Assembly (NCBI RefSeq): GCF_011405515.1
Contig: NZ_AP022671.1
Location: 1,178,001-1,242,000, forward strand
Source of the DNA: Nitrospira sp. KM1
Lineage (GTDB): Bacteria; Nitrospirota; Nitrospiria; Nitrospirales; Nitrospiraceae
Reading direction: 5' to 3'
DNA: 64,000 bases
Shown here in pieces: positions 42,101 through 49,682 of this stretch. Below the pieces are notes generated by a model. It had not been told where the DNA came from. It saw nothing but the letters and a program-made list of their open reading frames with translations, and made no database searches. A program made the translations under genes and the position numbers. Each line of letters begins with the position of its first letter. Position 1 is the stretch's first letter.

Positions 42101-44534
42101 CCGGGTGAGCCGGCAGACCCAAGCGGACGGCGGCCTCTGGCAATTCGCTTACCAGACGAACAGCGGAGTCATCACGCAAACCACCGTCACGGATCCTCGG
42201 GGACATGTCACGACCGGCCGGTTTAACGGTCAGGGCTATACGCTGGAACGCACCGACGGCCAGGGGCAAGCGACCCGGTCGCTCCGTGACGTGGCGACCA
42301 ACCAGGTCCTCGCCACGACCGATCCGCTTGGCCGCACGACCCAATTCGAGTACGATGCGGCGGGGAACGTGACGAAAATTGTGGATCCCGCGCTGCATGA
42401 GACCCGCTTCACGTACGACGCGCAGTTTAATCGCGTGACGACGATCACGGATGCGTTGAACCACGTCACGGAATTCACCTACGACCCGGCCAACGGGAAC
42501 CTCCTCACGGTGAAAGACCCGCTGAACCATGTCACGACGATCACGTACAATGCGTTTGGCCAGCCGCTGACGGTCACCGATCCGCTGACTCACCAGACGA
42601 CGTTTGCCTACGATGCCAATGGCAATCTCATCACCACGACGGATCCCCTGGGGAACGCCACGCAGCGGGCCTACGATGCGGTGAGTCGATTGACCAACCT
42701 CACTGACCCCCGGCAACTCCAGACCCAATTCCGGTACGATGGGTTGAATCGGGTGACCGAGATCGCGGACGCGCGGCAGGGGATCACTAGATTTGGTTAT
42801 GATCCGAACGGAAACTTACTGTCGGTCCAAGACGCGAAGCTCCAGCCGACGACGTATACCTATGATTCCATGGATCGGCTGGGGACGAGAACAGATGCGC
42901 TGGATCGGAGCGAGAGTTATCACTATGATCCAGCCGGGAATCTGACACAGTTCACCGACCGCAAGAGCCAACCCGCGACCTTTACCTACGACGCGCTCGA
43001 CCGAAGAACGCGGGCGGACTATGCGGACAGCTCCTTCACGACATTCACATATGATGCTGTCGGGCGGCTGACCCGGGCGACAGATTCCGTTTCTGGAGCG
43101 ATCGACTTCTTCTATGACAACTTGGACCGGCTGATCCTCGAAGTCACCCCGCTAGGTGCGGTTGCCTATGCGTACGATGCGATCGGTCGGCGAACCACTA
43201 TGACGGTGGCCGGTCAGGCGCCGGTCACCTATCAGTACGATGCGGCGAGTCGATTGACCCAGGTGGTGCAGGGTTCGTTGATTGTGGGAATTGGATACGA
43301 TGCGGCAGGACGAAGAACCAGTTTGACGTATTCAAACGGCACGAGCACGGCGTACACGTATGACAATGCCAGCCGCCTCACGCACATCCTGCACCAAGGG
43401 CCAAGTGTGACGACTATTGAAGAGCTGACCTATACCTATGATGCGGCCGGAAACCGCACTTCACTGACACGCGCGAATAGCACCGCATCGCTCTTGCCGG
43501 CCGCCGTCGCCTCGGCCACCTACGACGCGGCGAATCAGCAAACAGCGTTTGCCGGGACCACACACACGTTCGATGCCAACGGGAACCTGACGAACGATGG
43601 GACGAACACCTACACCTGGGATGCCCGGAATCGGCTGATTGGGCTCAGCGGGGGGGCGACTGCCAGCTTTAGCTATGATCCTCTTGGCAGGAGGTTTAGT
43701 AAGACACTCGGCGGTGTGACGACGCAATTTGTCTATGATGGAAACGATATCGCGCAGGAACTTCAGAGTGGAGTGTCCGTGGCAGCGTACCTGCGATCAT
43801 TGAACATCGATGAGCCGTTTATCCGGCAAACAGGAAGCGGCAATGAGCATTATCACGCAGATGTGTTGGGCAGCAGTCTGGCATTGAGCGATGCACAGGG
43901 TGCCTCATCGACAACGTATACCTACGAGCCATTTGGCAAGACAACGGTGACAGGGACAAGTGTAAATATGTTCCAATTCACGGGCAGAGAAAACGATGAG
44001 ACCGGGCTCTATTATTACAGGGCGAGGTACTACTCTCCAAGGTTCCAACGTTTTACAAGAGAAGATCCCATACGGCTCCGTGGGAAGCAACTAAACATAT
44101 ACGCCTATGTGAAAAATAATCCTATTGTCCTCAAGGATCCTACCGGCTTAACAGCCTGTGCGTGTGGTGAAATAGCAACAGTGATCACTCGTGTTGGCCC
44201 TCTTGGTGCCCTAATAGGAAATCATCTAGCTGATGAAGCTCGAACTCTTGCGGCCAGCATGGCAGGAAGCGGACAGGTTCCTCATAATAACCAATTTGAT
44301 GCTTTTAGGCATTGCTATTGGTCTTGCCGAATGACTCAAGTGATGACCCCAGATGCAGCTGCGATTATCGGTGACATCCATGAGGAGTGTGACTCGGTGC
44401 AACTCCCGCAAGAGTACAACATGGATTCGTATAACAATATGGTAGGAAGAACTTTTGGCATGCCAGGCACTGATTGTAGAAGCGCATGCACTGGAGCAAT
44501 GCAAGGAGGAGTGCTTCAAACCTTTCCTTACTAG
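39141..44534 (+). CDS. RHS/YD-repeat polymorphic toxin-like secreted protein
   Basis: A 1797-aa protein. In order: Sec signal peptide (about 1-27); a beta domain; two IPT/TIG domains (about 212-385); an Ig-like and a carboxypeptidase-regulatory-like part (about 390-560); a DUF6531-type entry segment (DPVDLGTGIFVLKKTDLVLPG near 760); about 700 residues of YD repeats; the conserved core end (GLYYYRARYYSP near 1622, to DPTGL near 1667); and a 130-residue variable tip containing FDAFRHCYWSCRMTQ, GDIHEECD and MDSYNNMVGR. GTG 39141 overlaps the upstream stop and has AGGAGG before it. The repeats form a shell around the tip. The tip is AT-richer (23 G+C in the 60 bases 44281-44340) than the core. 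Toxin activity is inferred. Confidence 0.85.
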   Translation: MTRRYASGGLLIGLLAVLAASPVAQAQTGTDFFLHGTGPDNNPPTLFLNTTAPAAAAAKFRDSAGVNFNGGNLWKDIGTWPAASSLTTGTLTALSDLHVWLGLKNSDDQGTQFDLRAEVLKNGAVIATGLTRCITGIVRNANQAKEAIVAFGSVPSIPFDGTTDQLAIKISTRIGTNPNDTKCPGHNNAVGLRLYFDAANRQARFDATFVTQQTPTITNFTPTEGPAGTSVTITGTNFDPVPANNTVKFNGVTAAVTAASAISLTATVPVGATTGPITVTTAAGTATSATNFTVLAAPAITGFSPATGRAGVTVTVTGTNFVNVQSVTFNGIPATSVIVQNATTLAAVVPPAATTGPLAVATAGGVATSTGHFVVIPTQDMQLSVLPATITIPSSGEASFAVALAGSGGFTNVATLAATGLPGGMTASFRNATLTAGQSTRLTVTTNGAVPAGPISLTVTATGLVNGVSTTRSVPVTAQVLASGVTMLVGLVLDEDDQPVKGALVTLGAMQASTDDGGNFAMQNPPVGAEQLLLIDGGPASTPQHSLPVIPYKVTIVAGQANVLSFVPHLHFQKTTGLVDISNSGVERLVTDPELPGFQMTIPAGAVITGWDHQENTQVSVRQVPLDRTPIPPLPGDRVGVSSYMDYFDKPGGGTPSEPIPITFPNDLGAPPGTQVELWYYDEAPDGSRPNQMAQYGTGTVSANGSQIVPDIDPATGKPFGQPRFCCGSVMPAWLRTLLDFVSGLVGGPAVAAGGEGEAGGDPVDLGTGIFVLKKTDLVLPGRLPVTITRTYRTLGTNLGPFGLGTSHTYDVILRQDGDLRRLLLPGGARVAFPKQPDGTFRNLTDPAYRGAVLTEGGGGHSLRFKDGAVWAFGPPSFNVSFLIAQADRNGNQLTFTRTGSTGTLTTITDAVGRQVQFTYINDRVTEILDPLGRRVTYAYDNSGRLATVMDPEGGVTRYTYDTQGRMLTLTDARGLTFLTNEYDGAGRVSRQTQADGGLWQFAYQTNSGVITQTTVTDPRGHVTTGRFNGQGYTLERTDGQGQATRSLRDVATNQVLATTDPLGRTTQFEYDAAGNVTKIVDPALHETRFTYDAQFNRVTTITDALNHVTEFTYDPANGNLLTVKDPLNHVTTITYNAFGQPLTVTDPLTHQTTFAYDANGNLITTTDPLGNATQRAYDAVSRLTNLTDPRQLQTQFRYDGLNRVTEIADARQGITRFGYDPNGNLLSVQDAKLQPTTYTYDSMDRLGTRTDALDRSESYHYDPAGNLTQFTDRKSQPATFTYDALDRRTRADYADSSFTTFTYDAVGRLTRATDSVSGAIDFFYDNLDRLILEVTPLGAVAYAYDAIGRRTTMTVAGQAPVTYQYDAASRLTQVVQGSLIVGIGYDAAGRRTSLTYSNGTSTAYTYDNASRLTHILHQGPSVTTIEELTYTYDAAGNRTSLTRANSTASLLPAAVASATYDAANQQTAFAGTTHTFDANGNLTNDGTNTYTWDARNRLIGLSGGATASFSYDPLGRRFSKTLGGVTTQFVYDGNDIAQELQSGVSVAAYLRSLNIDEPFIRQTGSGNEHYHADVLGSSLALSDAQGASSTTYTYEPFGKTTVTGTSVNMFQFTGRENDETGLYYYRARYYSPRFQRFTREDPIRLRGKQLNIYAYVKNNPIVLKDPTGLTACACGEIATVITRVGPLGALIGNHLADEARTLAASMAGSGQVPHNNQFDAFRHCYWSCRMTQVMTPDAAAIIGDIHEECDSVQLPQEYNMDSYNNMVGRTFGMPGTDCRSACTGAMQGGVLQTFPY

Positions 44535-44587
44535 GTGCGTATGATTTTTGTGGTTCAGAAATAACCGACTGATTGTTTGAGATTCAA

Positions 44588-44974
44588 ATGAAAAGAAGCA
44601 GCATCATTGCTGTAGTTTTGATTGGGCTGGGTCTCGTTATTGTTGGCGTTGACACATTTTATGTCAAGGTATTCTGTGGCGTGGAAATCACAATTAACAA
44701 TCAAGGGACTAAGGAGATCACGAATCTTGTCATCGCGATCAGGAATGCTAGCGAAAAAATTCTAAAATTGGGCCCCGGGGAGTCTACTTCATTTGCACTA
44801 CAACCGACGACAGAAACCCATATAACGTTTACTTTTTCTGACTCAGCTGGCCGGGTACATGAGTCGCAGGGTGTATATTTGGACAGGCATCTGGCCGGAA
44901 ATGTTCGTATTGAGATCAAAGATGATGCTGGAGTTGCATGGGCCGAATTGATCAAGACATGCCTTATTGATTAA
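44588..44974 (+). CDS. Candidate immunity protein for the first RHS tip
   Basis: A 128-aa protein with an N-terminal membrane segment (SSIIAVVLIGLGLVIVGVDTF) and a beta-sandwich-like outer domain (VEITINNQGTKEITNLVIAIRN, THITFTFSDSAGRVHESQG). It starts 53 bases after the RHS stop and shares its low GC content. Small genes directly after an RHS toxin tip are usually its immunity gene. No family match is recognised and there is no strong ribosome site, so the role is positional inference. A periplasmic target for the toxin would fit a membrane-anchored immunity protein. Confidence 0.55.
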   Translation: MKRSSIIAVVLIGLGLVIVGVDTFYVKVFCGVEITINNQGTKEITNLVIAIRNASEKILKLGPGESTSFALQPTTETHITFTFSDSAGRVHESQGVYLDRHLAGNVRIEIKDDAGVAWAELIKTCLID

Positions 44975-45014
44975 GTGAAAGAAGATATGTCCCGTCCGAC
45001 TGTCTGGCGAGCAT

Positions 45015-46565
45015 TTGTCTGTCCCGTCCGTTTGGACGAGAGCGGACTATGCGGACAGCTCCTTCACGACATTCACGTACGACGCAGTGGGCCGATTGAC
45101 CAGAGCGACGGACAGCATCAGCGGCGCCATCGATTTCTTCTATGACAATCTGGATCGGCTTGTTTTGGAACTCTCTCCGCAGGGTGCGGTGGCCTATGAG
45201 TACGATGCCATTGGAAGACGAATCACGATGACGGTGGCCGGTCAGGCGCCGGTGATGTATCAGTACGATGCCGCGTCACGGTTGACGCAAGTGGCGCAGG
45301 GTTCGTTGAGCATTGGGATTGGCTATGACGCCGCAGGCCGGCGGACCACCCTCACCTACCCCAACGGCACGAGCACCAGTTACACGTATGACAATGCCTC
45401 ACGGCTCTTGACCATCACGCACAACGGACCAGCCGGTGTAATTGAAAGCCTGACGTACACCTACGATGCCGCGGGCAATCGCACGAGCTTGACCAGAGCG
45501 AATGGTGCTGCGTCGGTGCTGCCTGCATCGGTGACTTCAGCCACCTACGACGCGGCGAATCAGCAAACAGCGTTTGCCGGGACCACACACACGTTCGATG
45601 CCAACGGGAACCTGACGAACGATGGGACGAACACCTACACCTGGGATGCCAGAAATAGGTTAATCGGGATTAGTGGAGGAGCCACCGCGAACTTTGTCTA
45701 CGATCCGCTGGGGCGACGGGAGAGCAAAACGATTGGGGGCACGACCACGCAGTTTGTCTATGACGGCAATGACATTGCGCAGGAGATCCAAGGCGGTACG
45801 GTAGCAGCGGCCTACCTGCGATCCTTAAATATCGATGAGCCGTTTATCCGGCAAACCGGAGTAGCGCACGAGTATTACCATGCGGATGCGTTGGGCAGCA
45901 GTCTTGTACTGAGTAATGCAGCTGGTGGGTCAGTAACGACGTATGCATATGAGCCTTTTGGTAAGACGACGGTGGCGGGGACAAATGCAAATACGCTTCA
46001 ATTCACCGGGCGAGAAAATGACGGGACAGGTTTGTACTATTATCGTGCCCGCTATTACAGTCCACTGCTTCCTCGCTTCACAAATGAAGACTCTCTTGAT
46101 CTAAGCGAGATCATCCTTCTGGCCCAAGGAGATCAAACAGAAGTGCCAGATCCAGAGTTTATAGCTCTCTTGCGCTCAACGGTTCTTGCTAATCCATTAT
46201 TAGGCAACAGATATTCATATGCGCTGAGCAATCCGGTGAATTTCAGTGACCCCACAGGAGAAATTATCCCACAGTTGATTGGATGCACTCTTGGAGCAGG
46301 GATCAGTGTTGGCGTCGATGTTTTCTCTGGACGGAAGATCAATCTGCTTGATGCAAGTCTCGGATGTGCGTTAGGTGCCTTTGGAGGGTTCGGTTATGGT
46401 AAGGCATTCAAATTTGGTCTGCACGATCCCCACCATTATTTCCCACTATTTGGCAGGAATCTGTCTCACTTCCAGGTGAACTGGTGGCAGAAAGGAGTGA
46501 GTGGCAGTGGTAACGCATTTCGCATCCCAATACCTCCATCAATTTATAAGATCTTCAAACCATAG
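45015..46565 (+). pseudogene. Displaced RHS core fragment with a second C-terminal tip (orphan rhs-CT module)
   Basis: An open frame of about 516 codons homologous to residues from about 1290 onward of the intact RHS protein (both contain ADYADSSFTTFTYDAVGRLTRATDS), ending in its own core (GLYYYRARYYSPLL, then NPVNFSDPTG) and a different tip of about 100 residues (GLHDPHHYFPLFGRNL, WWQKGVSGSGNAFRIPIPP). It has no signal peptide, TIG or DUF6531 part, and only a TTG without ribosome site at the start. It is therefore a silent cassette that could swap tips with the upstream gene by recombination in the shared core. Confidence 0.8.
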
Positions 46566-46572
46566 GGCGGCC

Positions 46573-46911
46573 ATGGAATTAAGATTTCATACAGACATGT
46601 CAGGAGTACTGGACTTGGTTCATGATCGGTGGTTTGAGCTAGCACAGGTCAAGTTCGACCGGCAAAAAGGAGAGGTAACTGTTCCTCTTGGCGAAAAACG
46701 TAAAGGGCCTTTCGCTGACAAAATCCTAAAGATTACTGGCGTGTCAAATATCACCATAATGGACGATGCAAAGATTGGAATATATGATCTTTGCGACCTG
46801 ATACCCGATTATTCGTCGTCCTCTATTCGAATTACATCTGGCTTTCCCATAGAAATCATCCTTGAGATCAAACAGAAGGGCTCCATACGCGTTCTGACAG
46901 CTCACGAATAG
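46573..46911 (+). CDS. Candidate immunity protein for the second RHS tip
   Basis: A 112-aa soluble protein starting MELRFHTDMSGVLDLVHDRWFELAQVKF, seven bases after the orphan RHS stop. It shows alternating strands and helices (KILKITGVSNITIMDDAKIGIYDLCDL) and low GC content like the tip before it. Position immediately after a toxin-like tip suggests it neutralises that tip. No family is recognised. Its ATG has only GGGCGG upstream. Confidence 0.55.
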   Translation: MELRFHTDMSGVLDLVHDRWFELAQVKFDRQKGEVTVPLGEKRKGPFADKILKITGVSNITIMDDAKIGIYDLCDLIPDYSSSSIRITSGFPIEIILEIKQKGSIRVLTAHE

Positions 46912-47010
46912 ATTGTTCTCCTTATGTCGTACCTGCCTGATTCTCATCGCAAGATCCAACAAGTTAACCAAGTCTCTTCACAAAACAAAATATAGAGTCC
47001 GACTTTTCCA

Positions 47011-47272
47011 GGATGGTCAAATGGTTGTTCAGCGAGTCCGCAACGAGGTCCGCGACGCGAAGGATAATGAGCGTCGAGTTTGCGAACGAGCGTGAGTCGT
47101 TGAGCGCCCAGTGCCTTCGGTACGAGGAGGTACACACCAAGCTTCGCTTGAACTGCTCGCTTCGATTCGATCAAATGCGAGCGGAGAGGAGAGGTGCTTT
47201 GCCTCTAGTTAAGGTGGTAGGTCGAGGGCCTGAATGATGCGAGAACGTAGTTGGAGACCGGTTTCACCATCC
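47011..47272. repeat. Diverged copy 2 of the inverted-repeat element
   Basis: The ends GGATGGTCAAA and TTTCACCATCC are complementary apart from one base. Inside, GTTCAGCGAG-CCGCA-CGAG and a GATGCGAGAAC block match the copy at 34465-34590. It is about twice as long and decayed, with extra sequence in the middle. It separates the second immunity candidate from an RHS remnant. Confidence 0.55.
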
Positions 47273-47284
47273 GGGTCGTGGGAA

Positions 47285-47494
47285 AACGCGCAGGCGGGCT
47301 ATACCATCACCGGCGGGACCGTGACCGCCACGACGGTGGTCGATCCCCGTGGAAATGTCACGACCACCCGCTTCAACAACCGCGGCTATCCCCTGACGAC
47401 GAGCGACGCAGTGGGGCAAGCCGGCACCACCGTCCGCAACACGGCGAATCAAGCTGCCAGTTCAACCGATGCCTTGGACCGCACGACCCAATGC
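47285..47494 (+). pseudogene. RHS repeat remnant
   Basis: The frame reads NAQAGYTITGGTVTATTVVDPRG, then NVTTTRFNNRGYPLTTSDAVG and STDALDRTTQ. It is homologous to the segment around 42150-42345 of the intact RHS gene (TVTDPRGHVTTGRFNGQGYTLERTDGQG...TTDPLGRTTQ). It has no start, no core end and no tip, and is cut off by the transposase unit. It is debris from another RHS copy. Confidence 0.75.
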
Positions 47495-47503
47495 ACGCCT
47501 AAG

Positions 47504-48403
47504 GGGTCAGGTCTTGCAATCATACATTTCCCCTGGTATGGTCTCGCCCCATGGCACGGCCCTTACGCATCGAATACCCTGGGGCGGTCTATCATGTGAC
47601 CAATCGCGGGAATGCGCGGCACAATATTGTGGCAAACGACCGCGATCGTGCACAATTCCTGACGCTCCTTGCGCATGTCATTGGCCGATTTGGGTGGCTG
47701 TGTCACGCATACTGTCTCATGGACAATCACTATCATCTCCTGCTGGAAACGCCACGGCCCAATCTGTCACGCGGCATGCGTCAACTCAACGGCCGCTATA
47801 CCCAAGCGTACAACCGTCGACACCAACGGGTCGGGCATCTCTTCCAAGGCCGGTTCACGGCGATTCTTGTGGAGAAGGACGCGCATCTCCTGGAGCTGTG
47901 TCGGTATGTGGTCCTCAATCCAGTTCGCGCCAAGATGGTGACGCATCCGCGCCTCTGGACCTGGAGTAGTTATCGCGGGACCGCTGGAGAGACGGCTGGC
48001 CCGGTATGGCTCACGATGGACTGGGTGTGGGGACAATTTGGCTCGCGCCTGCGGGAGGCACAACTCCATTATCGGCAGTTTGTCGCCGAAGGCCGAGGGG
48101 GACCGCGCCCCTGGGACCATGTGCAAGGGCAAATCTATCTGGGCTCCGAAGCGTTCATTGAGCAACATCAACCCAATCGCGTGATTCAGGAGATCCCTCG
48201 ACGCCAGACACACGCGAAACGGCCACCATTGCATGCCGTGTTTCAGCGCCGAGGCCGAGAGACGCAGTTGATCGCTGTCGCCTATCGGCAGTACGGTTAT
48301 CGGTTGCATGAGATCGCCACGCATCTTGGCGTGCACTATGCCACGGTGAGTCGGCGACTCAAGCAGGCAGAGCAGGCCCATGTATGATTGCAAGACCTGA
48401 CCC
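47504..48403 (+). mobile_element. REP-type/IS200-like single-gene transposon with 24-bp inverted ends
   Basis: The left end at 47504-47527 (GGGTCAGGTCTTGCAATCAT...) and right end at 48380-48403 are perfect 24-base inverted repeats. The transposase stop codon lies within the right end. The unit of 900 bases sits directly after the RHS remnant. No target duplication is apparent, as expected for HUH elements. It looks intact. Confidence 0.85.
47551..48387 (+). CDS. REP-associated tyrosine (Y1, HUH) transposase
   Basis: A 278-aa protein of the Y1 transposase family: RIEYPGAVYHVTNRGNARHNI, the HUH motif MDNHYHLLLE (His60, His62), the helix with the candidate nucleophile in GRYTQAYNRRH (Tyr83 or Tyr87), and GHLFQGRFTAILVEKDAHLLELCRYVVLNPVRA. 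A C-terminal HTH (YGYRLHEIATHLGVHYATVSRRLK) resembles that of the longer RAYT subgroup. It cuts and joins single strands at hairpins; the inverted ends just outside the gene are the likely substrate. Confidence 0.93.
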   Translation: MARPLRIEYPGAVYHVTNRGNARHNIVANDRDRAQFLTLLAHVIGRFGWLCHAYCLMDNHYHLLLETPRPNLSRGMRQLNGRYTQAYNRRHQRVGHLFQGRFTAILVEKDAHLLELCRYVVLNPVRAKMVTHPRLWTWSSYRGTAGETAGPVWLTMDWVWGQFGSRLREAQLHYRQFVAEGRGGPRPWDHVQGQIYLGSEAFIEQHQPNRVIQEIPRRQTHAKRPPLHAVFQRRGRETQLIAVAYRQYGYRLHEIATHLGVHYATVSRRLKQAEQAHV

Positions 48404-48535
48404 TATCCGGATGTATGACCCTAATCCGGACCCCTACATCGGACACCTCCTCGGAGAATCCTGTCCCCAGTCAAAGGTGTCTGTCAAATCCGGGCCACCT
48501 CAACCTGACCCTAATCCGGATGCCTAATCCGGATG
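48402..48535. repeat. Scattered CCTAATCCGGATG repeats
   Basis: Four related copies: CCTATCCGGATG at 48402-48413, CCCTAATCCGGA at 48419-48430, CCCTAATCCGGATG at 48509-48522 and CCTAATCCGGATG at 48523-48535, the last two in direct tandem. They lie between the transposon end and the truncated PIN gene and may mark insertion or deletion scars. Confidence 0.7.
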
Positions 48536-48699
48536 TTCCCGATCTCGTATAGAAAGCGCGCCAGCGAAGAGTTCCATCATCACGACGGCGCTCACGAATT
48601 TCACGGTGCCTGGCTGGAAGGCTGGAACACGATGTCTTGGTGGTCGCCGGCGTTCGGCCAATCAATATACAGGTTTGTATCCAGGACGAGGCGACGCAT
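48524..48699 (-). pseudogene. Decayed PIN toxin gene (frameshifted and truncated)
   Basis: It starts ATG 48699, one base after the antitoxin stop, and reads MRRLVLDTNLYIDWPNAG with the PIN Asp (LDTNLYIDW), but stops at 48601. A second frame continues the homology from 48610 (GTVKFVSAVVMMELFAGAL, the PIN Glu segment) to a stop at 48524 in the CCTAATCCGGATG repeats. The C-terminal half of a PIN domain is absent. It is therefore an inactive toxin remnant. Confidence 0.75.
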
Positions 48700-48700
48700 C

Positions 48701-48898
48701 TCAGCGAAAGATTTTTCGAATCTGCGTGCGCCCCTTGGTACGCTTCAAGGCCTTGTCCAGCTCAGTTTCATCGACGACAAGGGTCAGCGCTCGCTCAATC
48801 GCTTCGGCCTCCGTTTTGACACCGAGAACAGATTTCGCGCGATCGAGCTTGCTTTGATCAAGCTGGAAATGCTTGTGCCGCAACATGGTGATGCCCAT
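48701..48898 (-). CDS. Orphan VapB-like antitoxin
   Basis: A 65-aa protein, MGITMLRHKHFQLDQSKLDRAKSVLGVKTEAEAIERALTLVVDETELDKALKR, with the ribbon-helix-helix pattern (short strand, then two helices around TEAEAIERAL). GAGGAGG precedes ATG 48898. Such proteins bind their own promoter and a PIN toxin. The toxin gene that follows is frameshifted and truncated, leaving this as an orphan repressor. It lies 95 bases downstream of the archease gene, also on the minus strand. Confidence 0.72.
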   Translation of the reverse strand: MGITMLRHKHFQLDQSKLDRAKSVLGVKTEAEAIERALTLVVDETELDKALKRTKGRTQIRKIFR

Positions 48899-48992
48899 AA
48901 CCGTTCCTCCTCTTGTCTTTTCGGGTGTACACGGTGCTAACAATCATGAACATTATCTATCAAGATGGCGGATGAAACGGTGTTAGGCCTCC

Positions 48993-49427
48993 TTACACAT
49001 CCAGCACCACCCTCGCCTGCCATCGTTCTGCCTCCTGATTCACTTCATAGAGGTGCTTGGTGACGCCTTTCACATCGTTTCTCAACTCCTGCGCCGCCCG
49101 ATTCACCGGCGCTCCGATCAACCTGGCGTTCAACGTCCAATGCCCCGCTTCGCTCGTCACGGTCAGCGGCGCATCATGGAAGACCACACCTTCCGCATCC
49201 TTCCAATAGACGATGTCCGAGAGCCAGTCGAAGAGCAGCGCTGACAAGTCGGATTCGCTCCGGTGAATCTCGCGCTGCCATACGGCGCCGATCGTACCGG
49301 GATCAGCCAGCGTCTCGATCAATGCCCGTGTCGCCCCAGAAAACAACTCCTCGACTGTATTTCCCTGCGCCTCGAAGGCGATATCCGCCACCGCAATGTC
49401 GTCGAGGAAACGAAAGGACCACGTCAT
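48993..49427 (-). CDS. Archease, cofactor of RtcB
   Basis: A 144-aa protein matching the archease family: MTWSFRFLDDIAVADIAFEAQGNTVEELFSGATRAL, SDLSALLFDWLSDIVYWKDAEGVVF, DVKGVTKHLYEV and the C-terminal WQARVVLDV. Archease speeds guanylylation of RtcB through an acidic metal site near the N-terminus and C-terminus. The usual LDHTADxG at the start reads LDDIAVADIA here, retaining Asp but not His. Met 49427 gives the family length; a longer start at 49508 (AGGG seven bases before) is possible. It is not adjacent to rtcB. Confidence 0.85.
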   Translation of the reverse strand: MTWSFRFLDDIAVADIAFEAQGNTVEELFSGATRALIETLADPGTIGAVWQREIHRSESDLSALLFDWLSDIVYWKDAEGVVFHDAPLTVTSEAGHWTLNARLIGAPVNRAAQELRNDVKGVTKHLYEVNQEAERWQARVVLDV

Positions 49428-49682
49428 GGTCTGGTTAAAATGATCCGAGAACGACTGGAACTTCGATGCGCGGACACGATTGTAGCAGGCCGCACACACC
49501 GGGCGCATCTGTGAACCCTACGATGGCAACGCGAGCCCGGCATCGGGTCGCAGAAGCCCGGTTCGTATGTTTTACTGTAAATGTGACGCGGATTGTTTTC
49601 AGCATGGGGCGTGGCACGTTCATGATTATCAATCGAGCACGCCGAAGACCAACGAGTGAATCTGTCCGAGAGAGGTTTCTCA

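Noticed and set aside
41478-42728. A 416-codon frame antisense to the RHS repeats
   Set aside because: It arises from codon bias on the reverse of YD repeats; Arg/Val/Gly-rich with no recognisable domain.
44988-45030. Target-site duplication TGTCCCGTCCG around the start of the orphan RHS fragment
   Set aside because: The two 11-base copies are only 32 bases apart and enclose nothing mobile; probably duplication debris from cassette exchange.
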